DNA of 64,000 bases, taken from Myotis daubentonii (taxonomy: Eukaryota; Chordata; Mammalia; Chiroptera; Vespertilionidae). Below are positions 34,601 to 45,499 of the stretch, piece after piece. The stretch spans positions 178,005,849-178,069,848 of the forward strand of contig NC_081842.1 of assembly GCF_963259705.1 (NCBI RefSeq). The letters run 5' to 3'. The notes beneath the pieces were generated by a model. The model had not been told where the DNA came from. It was given only the letters and a program-made list of their open reading frames with translations, and did no database searches. A program made the position numbers and the translations under genes. The stretch's first letter is position 1, and each line of letters begins with the position of its first letter.

Positions 34601-35240
34601 AACCTCTAGGTCATTCTCCATCAGGCAAAAGTGTTAAAGGGTAAAACAAGACAGTACAACACTCAGAGAACATGGACTTGCCTCAATCACAGGAAAGACC
34701 TTGCTCTATCACTTGAACAGGAATGGGAAGGGTGATGAGAAGAGATGGGATAAGCTCAAAGGCCCAGGACATGGAAGACAGAGTGATAGGCCCCGAGGAG
34801 TGTAGAAGATATGGCCAAAGACCTCCCGATATAAACTACTAAAGACAGCTCCTATAGCTTGTCATACCAACACACAGCAGCAGTTCAACAAAGCTCCAAA
34901 TGAAAAACGAGTTTCACATTCTAAGAAATAAATGCATGAATTCTTGTAAACATACCCAGTTCTACTGGGTGATTTCAGAACATTGTGTATTAATAGCTTA
35001 AAAGGGATTTTATAATATGCACAACTACAAATTACATCGCTGGATTCTGGCTCCCAATACTGGTCATGATAAATGGTGCTGGTGAAAACCCCTTAGATGT
35101 GTTTCTACAAGGGGATTTCCTCTTCTCTCTTTCAGGAGAGAGTAGCACTAATGTGAACTTGGCCATCTCCTGCTTCTACACTCTTCCTTGTTCTATCCAT
35201 CAGAAGAAGAATCACTTGGTTGACCCATGAGACTTGAAAA
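34601..35240. other. Unclassified non-coding stretch
   Basis: No gene or recognised repeat. Confidence 0.4.
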
Positions 35241-35242
35241 AA

Positions 35243-35449
35243 GGCCTGGCTGGTGTGGCTCAGTGGTTGAGCATTGACCTATGAATCAGGAGGTCATGGT
35301 TTGATTCCCAGTCAGGGCACAAACCTGGGTTGCCGGGCTCGATCCCCAGTAAGGGGCATGCAGGAGGCAGCTGATCAATGATTCTTATCATTGATATTGC
35401 TATCTCTCCCTTCCTTACTGAAATCAATAAAAATATATATTTTTTAAAA
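35243..35449 (+). mobile_element. VES SINE, plus orientation
   Basis: A well preserved copy: GGCCTGGCTGGTGTGGCTCA, GGTTTGATTCCCAGTCAGGG, GGGCATGCAGGAGGCAGCTG, ATCATTGATATTGCTATCTC, GAAATCAATAAAAATATAT. The flanks are A-rich and I cannot define a target duplication. Confidence 0.93.
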
Positions 35450-35937
35450 ATCCAACATCCATGGGGCCATGCTAACCAGGAAGTAGAGCCACACCCTTGA
35501 AATGGAGTCAGCACAGGCTGGGCAGGTAGTTTCTCTTCTTAAACTACCTACACGCAGGCCAGTGGGCGCTTTGAGTTTCTGAATTAATCAGACCAAGTGC
35601 TGAAGTGAGCCCAGCCAGGCCTCTGGTCTCTTTGTTCCAGCTCCTTGGTCAATGACTGCACTGAGTCAGTGTCACTCAGGTCCCAAGGTCCAGCTAGGTT
35701 TGAAAGACAGGTAGGATCCCCCTGCCCTTTACTTCAGTCTAACCAAAGCCAACACTGCACTTTGCTTTAGGTGGCTCTGTGGATTGTTCTCACCTGGTTA
35801 GACTTCAGAGCAGAACAGCAGCAAGTACTGCCGCATCTGTGTTCTCATCATATACTTTACCTACAGGTTTAAGCCTACAGGACGAAAATCTGTAAAATGT
35901 AGATTTAAAGATGGAGTTAACTATGGGGTTTATTTTA
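35450..35937. other. Unclassified non-coding stretch
   Basis: No gene or recognised repeat between the SINE and the SPIN element. Confidence 0.4.
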
Positions 35938-35945
35938 CTCTAAGG

Positions 35946-36157
35946 CAATGGTTCTCAATCTGTGGGTCGCGACCCCTTTGGCGGTTGAACGACCCTTTTA
36001 CAGGGGTTGCCTAAGACTATCCTGCATATCAGATATTTACATTACGATTCATAACAGTAGCAACATTACAGTTATGAAGTAGCAACGAAAATAATTTTAT
36101 GGTTGGGTCACAACATGAGGAACTGTATTTAAAGGGCCAGAAGGTTGAGAACCACTG
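35946..36157 (+). mobile_element. SPIN non-autonomous hAT transposon
   Basis: The ends are CAATGGTTCTCAATCTGTGG and GAAGGTTGAGAACCACTG, imperfect inverted repeats of the SPIN (SPace INvaders) family. The interior has CGCGACCCCTTTGGCGGTTG and ATCAGATATTTACATTACG. A perfect 8-bp target duplication, CTCTAAGG, lies at 35938-35945 and 36158-36165, the size typical of hAT elements. SPIN is known to have moved horizontally between tetrapod lineages, including into vespertilionid bats. No transposase is encoded. Confidence 0.94.
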
Positions 36158-36165
36158 CTCTAAGG

Positions 36166-38210
36166 AGAAGGGATATTCTCAATACTCCTAAAATAAGTTT
36201 TTATTTTTGTTCTTTTTCCCCTATGGAAAGAGTCTGTGATATCCCCGCCAGGACAAGGTCTCCATGTCTGCTACAGGAATGAGGCTTGCTGCAGCTACCA
36301 TTCAGGTTGGAGGATGCCTTCCGTGGGAGTCCCTTCTTAACAAATTGCGGACCAGTAGTTTTATTGCTAGCTTTACCCAGTGGCCAGATAAGTTTCTATT
36401 GAACGAGTACAACAAACATTTTACATAAATGTTAAAGGCACGCTTTAAAATTAAATACCCATTGTATTTTGAAGTTATTTATTACATGTTTTTACAAGCT
36501 AATATCTTTTTAAAGTCTGATAATTTGTAGAACACTGTGTAATATGAAGTGGGAATTCTCATGATCTATCCGAAATGTGTTAAGTGCCAAATACGTTATT
36601 GAAAAGAAGACTGCAAACACTGAGTTTACAAGATGAAATCACTTTCTGTAACCCAGTAGTAGCGTCTCATCAGTAGCTACTATGTGCCAGATGACTGTGC
36701 CCACAGTGTCTGATGCTTATACAGTCTCATAGAGGGAAAGAAAACCTGTGAAAAAGTGCAGCCTCCCTCCCCTCGAGGAACTGTCTTCCTCACATATTCT
36801 TTGTCTTCATTTCTGCCTCTCACTTAACAGTCACTAACTCCTTCGACTTGGGCTATGTGTTTCCTCTTTGCCTGGCTTCCCTGATCCCAAATAATGAATG
36901 ACCTATAAGCCAACACACTGCACCCCTTTCTTTAACAAAGCTCTTCCTGTAATGCAAACAATCACTCTATAATTCAGCCATGTTGTACACACGAGTGTTC
37001 ATAGAGAGGCCTGCCTACCCCAATAAAACACTGAAGCACTTTTCCCAGGAAGTAAGAAGGCAACGGGGCCATGCTGAAGCCAGCCTGGATAATCGATTAG
37101 AACAGGTGGGATGTTGCTTATCTGCCTAAGGGTACTCTCTCCCTGCTGATCACTTCCTTCCTGTTTGCTTTTGATAGATGTTTAGGATTAGATAGGTAAC
37201 CTGGGAATGAGCCACATGGAATTGAAGGTCAACATTTATTGACACAGATCATTTTATTGGACTATGGATATGTAATTCCTTACAGAACCTGGGTTTATGT
37301 TTTCTTCATTAATTCTGAACATTAAATCAATTTGAATAGTTTCAATTGTAAAAAAAATTCTACTATATTATTTTGACTAAAAAAAAAAAAGTTTTCTCCT
37401 TACTTTTATAATGTTCCCAAACCACACCATCCAAATACCTCCCTGCAGTAACATTCAGTTTTGAAAACTTGCATGTAGTTACTTAAAACAATGAAAAAGT
37501 TCTTCCCCTGTCCTTGAAATGCACCATATAAATATTGCATTTGATCCTTAACTTACAGTTCATAAATAATTTATTTCAAAAATATCCCTCCATAAGACCA
37601 TCAGTTGCTGAGGTGTTCAGTTTTCGGGGAAAGCATTTATTTACTGCACGAGTCCAGGAAGGCTGGTAAAGACTTGGCTAAAAGCTCCACATGGAGCGAA
37701 TTATGGTAATTGTATTAATGCTCAAATCCACGACACACTGCTCAAATCTGCTAAAAGGTTTTGCACTCTATTGCCCACATCTTGACGGGCAATGAGTCCA
37801 CTGGAAATGTTTAACACTTCATAGGGAGGCTGCTGAGATTCACTTTTCAGAGTTCCAAGAATTGCTAAAGAATGTCTGCAGGTAGCTTCCAAAGGAGTTT
37901 CTGAAAGTCACACTTAGAGTTAACATCCTTCTCAGCATCTTCCACTTTTGGTTCAGACTGAAACTCCAAGTTCAAGTCACCAGAAATGAAAATCAAAGGA
38001 AATATCACAATTAATTTTGATGAATGGGTAAGTTTTAATTCATGGATGGCAATATTCTGGTTAATGATATGTCTTCTTAGGACATCCATTAAAAATCCAT
38101 TAACTTAACAGGCAAAATCTAATAAAGTTACTCTGGAAATTTTCTGCTAGATGAACATTATGGACTTTTAATGAATATTTCCTGTAGGTATTTCTCTATT
38201 AGCAGAGTTA
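36166..38210. other. Unclassified AT-rich stretch
   Basis: No gene is supported. A short L2/MIR-like piece (CAGTAGCTACTATGTGCCAG) lies near 36672. The rest is unrecognised. Confidence 0.4.
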
Positions 38211-38214
38211 ATAT

Positions 38215-39610
38215 ACTAATCAAACTAAAAAGCTTCTACGGAGCAAAGGAAGCCATCAACAAAATTAAAAGGCAACCAATGGGTAAAAGAAAATATTTTC
38301 ATAGCATGTATCCAATAAGGGGTTAATACTCAAATTATATAAAGAACTCACACAACTCAATAGCAAAAATTAAAAAAAAATCTGATTAAAAATAGACAAA
38401 GGATCTGAATAGACATTTTTCCAAAGAAAACATACAGATGGCTAACAGGCACATGAAAAGATGCTCAACATCATTAATCATAAGGCAAATGCAAATTAAA
38501 ACCACAATGAGACATCATCTCATATCTGTTAGGATAGCTATTATCAAAAAAACAAGATATGACAAATGTTGGTGAGAATATGGAGAAAAGAGAACCCTTA
38601 TGCACTACTGGTGGGAGTGTAAATTGGTACAACCACTGTGAAAAACAGTATGGATATTCCACAAAAATTAAAAATAGAACTACCATAAGATCGAGCAATT
38701 CCACTTCTGGGTATTTATCCAAAGAAAACTAAAACACTAATTCAAAAATATGTTTAACCCTATGTTCACTGCAGCATTATTTATAACTAGAGGCCTGATG
38801 CATGAAATTCATGCAAAAGGTGGCATTCCTTCCCCTGGCTGCTGGACTGGTTTCCCTCTGGCACCTGAGACCTGGGCTTCTCTCTGGCACCTGGGACCTG
38901 GGCTTCCCTCTGGCCACTGGCAGGCACCTGGGACCCGGGCTTCCCTCACAGCCCCAGCTTCATCTGGAAGGTTGTCCGGAAGGATGTCTGGTCTAATAAG
39001 CATATTATGCTTTTATTATTATGGAAAGCCAAGATATGGAAATAATTTAGGTATCTATTGATGGATGAATGTAGACGTAGTATGAAATATTACTGAACCA
39101 TTAAAAAGAATAAAATCTTGCAATAGCATAAATGAACTTAGAGGGTATTATGCTAAGTGAAATTAAGTCACACAGAGATAGACAAATACAATATGAGCTC
39201 ACTTATAAGAAGAATCTAAAATACAAAACAAAATAAAACAACCCAAAGAGAAACTCATGGATACTGAGAATAGAGTGTTGGTTGTCAGGGGAAATGGGGA
39301 GGGCGAAATGAGAGAAAGCTGTTGGGGAGAGAGGGATAGATGAATAGGTCATGAAGATGTTGTGTACAATATTACAATATCTACTAGTAGACTATAATCA
39401 ATGGCATTGTAGTGCATATTTGAAGGTTGCTGGGATAGTAAATATTTAAAATTCTCATAACAAGAAAAAAATTAATTTGTAACTTTTTATGGTGACTGGT
39501 GGTAACTAGACCTATTGTAGTAACCATCATTTTGCAATGTATACATTATTTTGTACACCTCAAACTAATACAATGTTATATGTCAATTATACCTCAATAG
39601 AAATTTAATA
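38215..39610 (+). mobile_element. L1 3' end (ORF2 C-terminus and 3' UTR), split by a Helitron
   Basis: The L1 order is clear: AACTAAAAAGCTTCTACGGA, AACAGGCACATGAAAAGATG, CACTACTGGTGGGAGTGTAA, CCACTTCTGGGTATTTATCC, AAGCCAAGATATGGAAATAA, ATTATGCTAAGTGAAATTAA, TACACCTCAAACTAATACAA. It covers the end of the ORF2 reverse transcriptase protein and the 3' UTR, with stop codons in all frames, so it is inactive. A Helitron is inserted at 38787-39025, between GCAGCATTATTTATA and AAGCCAAGATATGG, which are contiguous in an intact L1. Confidence 0.88.
38787..39025 (-). mobile_element. Non-autonomous Helitron inside L1, minus orientation
   Basis: It begins CTAGAGGCCTGATGCATGAA with a hairpin complement (GCATGAAATTCATGC) and ends AGCATATTATGCTTTTATTA, TTATGGA. 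The middle holds an imperfect tandem repeat of about 30 bp based on CACCTGGGACCTGGGCTTCC (about 38860-38945). It post-dates the L1 it interrupts. Confidence 0.9.
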
Positions 39611-39842
39611 ATATAAACATTAAAATAAACATGAATCTCGTGGAAGAGGAGGAAAGCATCAAAAAGTTAAAGTATAGTTAAGTTCTTATGTCGTTGACAG
39701 GGTCTTGGAAAATATGACTTTAAGCAAAACGATGTATAACAAAACTAATTTTACCCTATGTTAATTAACATAAACAAGAGTTAAGTTCCTCTGGCATATT
39801 CTAATCACATAAATATCACCAAACTTCTAAATAAAGATCTAA

Positions 39843-40281
39843 TCCTATATAATAAAAGTCTAATATGCTAAGTGTCCGATCATCTGTTCAACCAATCAAT
39901 ATGCGAATGATATGCTAAGGTTGCTCAACTGCTCTCTATGACATGTACTGACCACCAGGGGGCAGACAGTCGACCAGTTGACCAGTTGTTTGACGTCAAT
40001 TGGTAGGTTAGCTTGCTGGTGTCTGGCCAACTGGGACTGAGCGAGACGGGCCAGACATACCCTGGATCCCTCCCACAGTCCCTCCCTGGCTGGCCAAACT
40101 GGCCAAACTTTTGTGTCCCTCCCCAGCCCCGATCATGCACTGGTGGGATCCCTTGGCCTGGCTTGCGCCCTCTAGCAATCTGGGACCCCTCAGGGGATGT
40201 TGAAGAGTGGGTTTTGGCCCGATCTTGCAGGCCAGGCCAACAGACTCCACTGGTGCACAAATTTGTGCACTGGGCCTCTTG
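39843..40281 (+). mobile_element. Non-autonomous Helitron, 439 bp, plus orientation
   Basis: It starts TCCTATATAATAAAAGTCTA and ends with hairpin GTGCACAAATTTGTGCAC, then GGGCCTCTTG, a CTAG terminus with one substitution. A CTCF-like core CCACCAGGGGGCAG lies at 39952-39965. An internal TGACCAGTTG-type direct repeat lies near 39970-39990. The overlapping frames of 80-142 codons are not genes. Confidence 0.9.
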
Positions 40282-40374
40282 TATAATTCTAATATTAAAC
40301 ACCAAAATAAATGTGGATATATATATATATTTAAGAAAGGTTAATAAAAACAAATAAGATGATTATGTATGATT

Positions 40375-40640
40375 ATTTCAAACCCAATTATTCCAGTTCA
40401 GGGTCACAGTTGGTCAGAGCCTCTCCAGGCAGCTCAGGGCGCAAGGCAGGAGCCAGTGCTGAACAGGATGCTGTTCCATCACAGAGCCCCTCACAGTGCC
40501 CCTCACTCACTCAGACTGGGACCATGAGATACCCCAATGTGCACACCTTTGGGAGGTGGGAGGAAACCAGAGTACCCTGTACACGTGGGGAAACATGCAA
40601 ACTCCATACAGTTAGTGCCCCAGTGGGAACAGATATTTTT
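40375..40640. repeat. Old LINE-like repeat, family uncertain
   Basis: ATTATTCCAGTTCAGGGTCA, CTGTTCCATCACAGAGCCCC, CCTTTGGGAGGTGGGAGGAA and ACCAGAGTACCCTGTACACG, then GGGAAACATGCAAACTCC follow a familiar old interspersed repeat ('gggaggaaaccggagtacccgg ... gaacatgcaaactccac'). I cannot name the family with confidence. Confidence 0.5.
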
Positions 40641-40839
40641 TCTAATCAAAATTATAACTAAATGACATTATTCGAGGACTTACTATTAATCAGAAAATCA
40701 GAGTTGAAATTGGGTCCAAGTCACCCAAGATACTGCTAAAAACAGTAAACATCATTTCAGTTTTAATGGCAAAAGGCACCAATATCCCAGTACCAGCCGT
40801 CCCAGTTATTAATTTATCCACTTACTAATCAAACAGTAG

Positions 40840-40960
40840 TTTAATTACTAAAATGTGTCATGCCTTATGCCAGGACCAGGAATACAAAGGCAAATACATG
40901 AAAATCCAGATATCAAGAAGCTCACAGTCTAGTGTGGAATAGAGACATGTAAAGTGGTCA
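40840..40960 (-). repeat. L2/MIR3-type fragment
   Basis: CAGGACCAGGAATACAAAGG and AGCTCACAGTCTAGTGTGGA resemble the complement of an L2 or MIR3 element. Confidence 0.5.
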
Positions 40961-41374
40961 TCAACGTGTACTGTAAAAAGCTAGGTTCAGCACAGCATGG
41001 GAATGCTCAGGGAAGAGCAACTAAATTTTTTTGGGGGGGCAATATAAATTTTAAAAATCATTTGAACAATTAAGTCATTGACACTGACATTTGTATTCCA
41101 ATATAATATTAGTTCCTCCTAGGCCCTCACACTGAGAAGTTTTCAATCCTAACATCACTTATTAGCTCTGCATGTGGTTAGAGGAAATTACTAGATTATC
41201 TCTCTGATTCTCATCTGTGAACAAGGTAACAATATGTATTTTTGTCACTGGTTATGAGAATTACCTGCAACAAGGTATGCAAAAGCACACAGAAATGTGC
41301 TCGAAATATAGAAGAAGGAAAAGTACTATTTATTTGCTACCTACTATAGGCACATAATATTATCAGGAAGTCAG
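40961..41374. other. Unclassified AT-rich stretch
   Basis: No gene or recognised repeat. There is a short G run near 41033-41039. Confidence 0.4.
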
Positions 41375-41575
41375 CATGCAAAATGGTTAGAGCAGGATTT
41401 GGAATCACCCAAACATAGGTTTGAATTCTGTGCCTACCACTTGCAAACTGTGTGACCATTCATTAGGCACATTTCCACTTTCTAAAACTTAGTTTTCAGC
41501 TGTTGGACAGGGTAAGTAAAAATAACTCCATCACACAGTTTTGAAAATTTAAAAATGTAATGCCTGTAATTCAAT
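41375..41575 (+). repeat. MIR
   Basis: AAAATGGTTAGAGCAGGATT, GGTTTGAATTCTGTGCCTAC, ACTTGCAAACTGTGTGACCA: MIR order, diverged at the 3' end. Confidence 0.72.
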
Positions 41576-41884
41576 AGTACCATGTCTGAGAAGTGATAAC
41601 TACCATTAGTTATGTCTCTCCTAGGCATGACTACAGAAACAAGATACAGAAACAACATGAAGCTTCTCAAAGTTCACACAGTGCCAGAACTACAACTACC
41701 TCAGCTCCAGTTCAGTGTTCCAGGCTCACTTTGCAACCTTGTTACAGCACAAGAGCTTCTCCCCTGACACGTAATCCTGATAGTTCTTCATCAAAGTAGG
41801 AAGCTCATGGGGGAGCCGCCTCCAAAACACCAGACTGGGGACTGAGAACTTGGTGGCCATGCCTTAGCTCTAATGACCAGCGCA

Positions 41885-42005
41885 CTGTGACCCTGGGCTG
41901 AATGTGTTCCCCAAAATCCTTATGTTCATGGCCTCGTACGCAATGTGATTATATTTGCACTTGTTCCCATCTAGCTAAGGTTGGCTTTGGGTGCTAAATG
42001 TTGAA
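41885..42005 (+). repeat. Possible MLT1-type LTR fragment
   Basis: GCTGAATGTGTTCCCCAAAA, TCCTTATGTTCATGGCCTC, GCAATGTGATTATATTTG resemble the start of a mammalian MaLR (MLT1) LTR. Short and diverged; low confidence. Confidence 0.35.
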
Positions 42006-42069
42006 CTGCTGCCTAGCCCCACTGGAGGCCAACCATATAGCTGCACGAGTTCCCTCAGCCTCGTATATT

Positions 42070-42235
42070 CCAAGGGAAGCAGTCTGCTTTAGTAGAAAAC
42101 TGGAGTCAGAGACCCGGTTCTAATACTGAGTCTACAATTTACGAGTGCACAAGGAACTGGATTTCAGTTTTCCCATCTGTAAAATAGGAATAGCTATGCA
42201 AATAGGCTGGTGAGGGGCAAACAAGACAACATATA
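42070..42235 (+). repeat. MIR
   Basis: GAGACCCGGTTCTAATACTG, GGATTTCAGTTTTCCCATCT, GTAAAATAGGAATAGC follow the MIR order. Confidence 0.65.
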
Positions 42236-42589
42236 AAATAAATCCTCTGTCAAAGGACGTGGATAGTAGGTGATGATGAATGATGGTGGCTTTGCTTCTT
42301 CCTCGCTTCCCCTGGTCCCGAGCTCCTCCCGCTTCTCTACCAGCTCAGATCCTGAGATGGTTTCAACTGAGCCCCAGAATTTCAGAAAGGGCTCTTTCTG
42401 CACATTACATGGCTTTGTTCTTTCCCCTGGACTTACTTATTGGTAGTTGAACAGACCACAGAAACAAAGCTATATTCTCTCAAACGCAGCAATACTGATG
42501 CTACTAGGATCTTTCATATCTCTATCATATTCCTGAACTTTAACAGCACTGTCATGAGGAATCCACCACAGAAAGGCTGAACTAAAATA

Positions 42590-42935
42590 GCCTGCTATGT
42601 GATTCAGTTATCAAGGGTGGCTCAATATTTAGCTGGTCACATGAACGGATCCATCGTTGCCCAGCCAATAACTACATTTCCCAGCCACCCTGAAGCCCAG
42701 TGGGGCCTTAAGAACAAGTGCCAATCAATGGGATGTGATCAGAAGTGGCATGGGCTATTTCCATGTTATGCTCCCCCCAAAAGCACATCCCCTCACAGGC
42801 TGGGAATTGATGAGAACTGGATCAGCCATCCTGGACCCCACGGTGGAGGCTGTAGTGTGAGAACAGCAGAGCTGCTCTGATAGTCACTTATCTCTATTCT
42901 ATCACATGAAATGAAAATAACCTTCTATCTTGTCT
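42590..42935. repeat. Unclassified old MER-type repeat
   Basis: TTTCCCAGCCACCCTGAAGC, CCAATCAATGGGATGTGATC, AGAAGTGGCATGGGCTATTT and the later GGACCCCACGGTGGAGGC follow a common old mammalian repeat that I cannot name. The 93-codon frame at 42599-42880 lies inside it. Confidence 0.4.
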
Positions 42936-42936
42936 T

Positions 42937-43013
42937 AGCCATTGTACTTTAAAATTTTATTTTTACAACATCCTAGCCACTCTACTTTAAAATTTTCTTT
43001 TTACATCCTAGCC
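42937..43013. repeat. Local tandem duplication of about 37 bp
   Basis: Two adjacent units share the block TACTTTAAAATTTT, each followed by a T-rich run and ACATCCTAGCC-like sequence, with a few differences between copies. The duplication is short and probably arose by slippage. Confidence 0.75.
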
Positions 43014-44270
43014 AAAACACTAAACATTACAGATGTAATTCTATTTAATCAGGCGTAATTGTTTACCTGATAACAGCTTACAGGAATTCTAAGTGGTAAC
43101 TACAGGAAATAAACTTTTTGTGAAATGAACATGCAAACCTTAAACTTGAAAATGTCAGCTATTGTTATATAAACATAGTATCTGAATTCTTTTCACCAGG
43201 CAAACCCTGACTAGTCACCTTTATGATCCAGTCAATGCCACAAAAAACTGGAAGTCTGAAACCCTATAGCCTTAGTCAAAAACCGCTGGCTCATGTTCCA
43301 GTTTCTGTTTTGTTCCTGATTCTTCTCATTTTCATCTCTTCAATTATTTGTTTCTGTTCATGACCTTGCTTGATACCTTGAACCTAACTCACAAACACTG
43401 TACTTGTAATGACTGGAAATGATGCATATGCCTCCCTCGGTACACCCTGCGCCTTTTTGATTATGCTATTCCTAGCTTCTCTGTGCAAATATCTTCATCA
43501 GTCCCTAGCCCAATGTCTAAGATTTTATATTTCAGTGCAGTTTCATAGCTGGTATCTCCACTCAGTTCCTGTAAGCCCCACCATAAGGGCCTACCATCTT
43601 AACTTACTCATCTTAACTTTTTAAAACAGGGCTAGGCCCCTGCATTTTAATTCATAAAAACCCCCCACCAATATCCTCATATACTAGCATACATAGACAT
43701 AATCACTGTCCAGGTTTTTTTTTGGTTTGTTTGTGTTTTTGTTTTTTACCTATTTTGCTGTAATTATCGGAAACAAAATCTTCCAGACCAATCATCTTCC
43801 AGAAACTGTCATCCCAGCCTTTCTCTGCCGAGTATGTCCACTTGCACACCAGGGAGCAGAGAGATCTAAGAAAATGGGAGAGAGGTAGAAAAAATAATAT
43901 GAGCTAGGCTTCCTTTATGTTATTCCAACTAGCTGCCCAGATAGCTGCAGTAGTGTAAAAGAAGTAGAATAAACCTACCTAGGTAATTATATATGCCTGT
44001 TTAGATCAAAAGTCCCCGATGACACCCATTAATGACTGAGTACCTGCTTTCACTTTCATGAGTCTCAGCCCTTTATTTTAAATCTTGATCGAACAATGTA
44101 TATAAATATTTGTATGTGTATTTATATTTACATGACATTTGTGAGATAATTAGAAATTACACTGCTGACAGATATTTTATGATATTGAGTACTATATTGT
44201 TTTAGGTATGATATTCCTAATTGTGGTTACATTTCAAAAAAGTCTTCTTATAGAGATACAGAGTGAGCTA
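43014..44270. other. Unclassified stretch
   Basis: No gene or recognised repeat. A T/G-rich run lies at 43715-43750 and AT-rich sequence at 44095-44220. Confidence 0.4.
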
Positions 44271-44584
44271 TCCTAGCTATAATAATAAAAGCGTAATATG
44301 CAAATCTAATGAATGGCTGAACAACCTTCCAGACGACCACGCACTGGCACCAGGCCTGCCATCGCCCCACGATCCCACCACAAATGGAGGCCTAGAGCCA
44401 CTGGTCGATTGATTGGTGGGGGGGGGCCTCCACAGAACTGGGGAACCGGGGGGGGGGGGGAATGTGGTGGCAGATGCAGGCAGCGCCAGGCCAAGGTGGG
44501 TGCAGGATGGGGGCGGGCCCGGGGCTGCAAAGCCAGGAGAAGGGAGGCCTACCCTTGCACGAATTTCATGCATTGGGCCTCTAG
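44271..44584 (+). mobile_element. Non-autonomous Helitron, first of two directly abutting copies, 314 bp
   Basis: It starts TCCTAGCTATAATAATAAAA and ends with hairpin GCACGAATTTCATGC, GGGCCTCTAG at 44584. It contains long G runs (44419-44426 and 44448-44460) and an octamer ATGCAAAT at 44298-44305. Same subfamily as 25571-25735. The next Helitron begins at the following base. Confidence 0.9.
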
Positions 44585-44913
44585 TCCTATATAATAAAAG
44601 GCTAATATGCAAATTGACTGAAAGGTGGAATGACTCGTCGCTATGACATGCACTGACCACCAGGGGGCAGACGCTCAATGCAGGAGCTGACCCTGGTGGG
44701 CAGTGTGCTCCCACAGGGGGAATGCCCCTCAGCCAGAGGCCAGGCTCTAGCTGACCAGAGCAGCGGTGGTGGCGGGAGCCACTCCTGCCCCCACGGCAGT
44801 GCTAAGGATCATGGGGAGCAGGCCTAAGCCGGGATCCCGGACTGCAAGAGGGTGCAGACTGGGATGAGGGACCCCCGCCTCCAGTGCACGAATGTCGTGC
44901 ACTGGGCCTCTAC
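44585..44913 (+). mobile_element. Non-autonomous Helitron, second of two directly abutting copies, 329 bp
   Basis: It starts TCCTATATAATAAAAGGCTA immediately after the CTAG of the previous element. It ends GTGCACGAATGTCGTGCACT, GGGCCTCTAC, with CTAG mutated to CTAC. It carries a CTCF-like core CCACCAGGGGGCAG at 44657-44670, a decayed inverted partner near 44687-44708, and an octamer at 44607-44614. Confidence 0.9.
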
Positions 44914-44919
44914 TTTATG

Positions 44920-45104
44920 TATAAAATGATATACTATCGGGAATTTGCTTCAAAATCATAAGAGAAGGGGAAGTGAATGGCATTGTGGATGGGGCAGAAT
45001 TGGCCATGAGTTGGTGGTTGCGGCGGTGAGTAACAGGTAAGTGGTATGTGTTATACTACCCTGTTTTGTACATGTTCAAAATTCTCCATAATAAATTTTT
45101 TTTA
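44920..45104 (+). mobile_element. Old L1 3' terminus
   Basis: CGGGAATTTGCTTCAAAATC, AATTGGCCATGAGTTGGTGG, CTGTTTTGTACATGTTCAAA, ATTCTCCATAATAAA is a familiar L1M-type 3' terminal sequence. No coding part is attached. Confidence 0.7.
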
Positions 45105-45314
45105 AATATATTTTATTGATTTTTTACAGAGAGGAAGAGAGAGAGATAGAGAGTCAGAAACATCGATGAGAGAGAAACATTGATCAGCTGCCTCCTGCAC
45201 ACCTCCTACCGGGGATGTGCCCGCAACCCAGGTACATGCCCTTGACCGGACTCGAACCTGGGACCTTTCAGTCCACAGGCCGACACTCTATCCACTGAGC
45301 CAAACCGGTTTTGG
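45105..45314 (-). mobile_element. VES SINE, minus orientation
   Basis: ATATATTTTATTGATTTTTT, a GA-rich tract, CAGCTGCCTCCTGCACACCT, ATGCCCTTGACCGGACTCGA, CCACTGAGCCAAACCGG. The B box reads GGTTCGAGTCC on the minus strand, nearly ideal. Flanking AATAAATTTTTTT and AATAAAATTTTTTT look like an imperfect target duplication in the L1 tail. A relatively well preserved copy. Confidence 0.93.
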
Positions 45315-45499
45315 CAATAAAATTTTTTTAAAGTGCCTGGAACAGTGTACAGATGCTGTATTATAGAAGTGTGTACCTGAAACTTATATAATTGTGTTAA
45401 CCAGTATTTCCCCAATAAATCTAATAAAAGGGGAAAAAATGCCTGGTGTATATACAGTCACTCCAGTATAAAGCAATATTTAATAGGAGGAAGATGTGA

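Noticed and set aside
44277..44714. 145-codon minus-strand frame
   Set aside because: It crosses two abutting Helitrons and reflects their GC-rich, stop-poor sequence.
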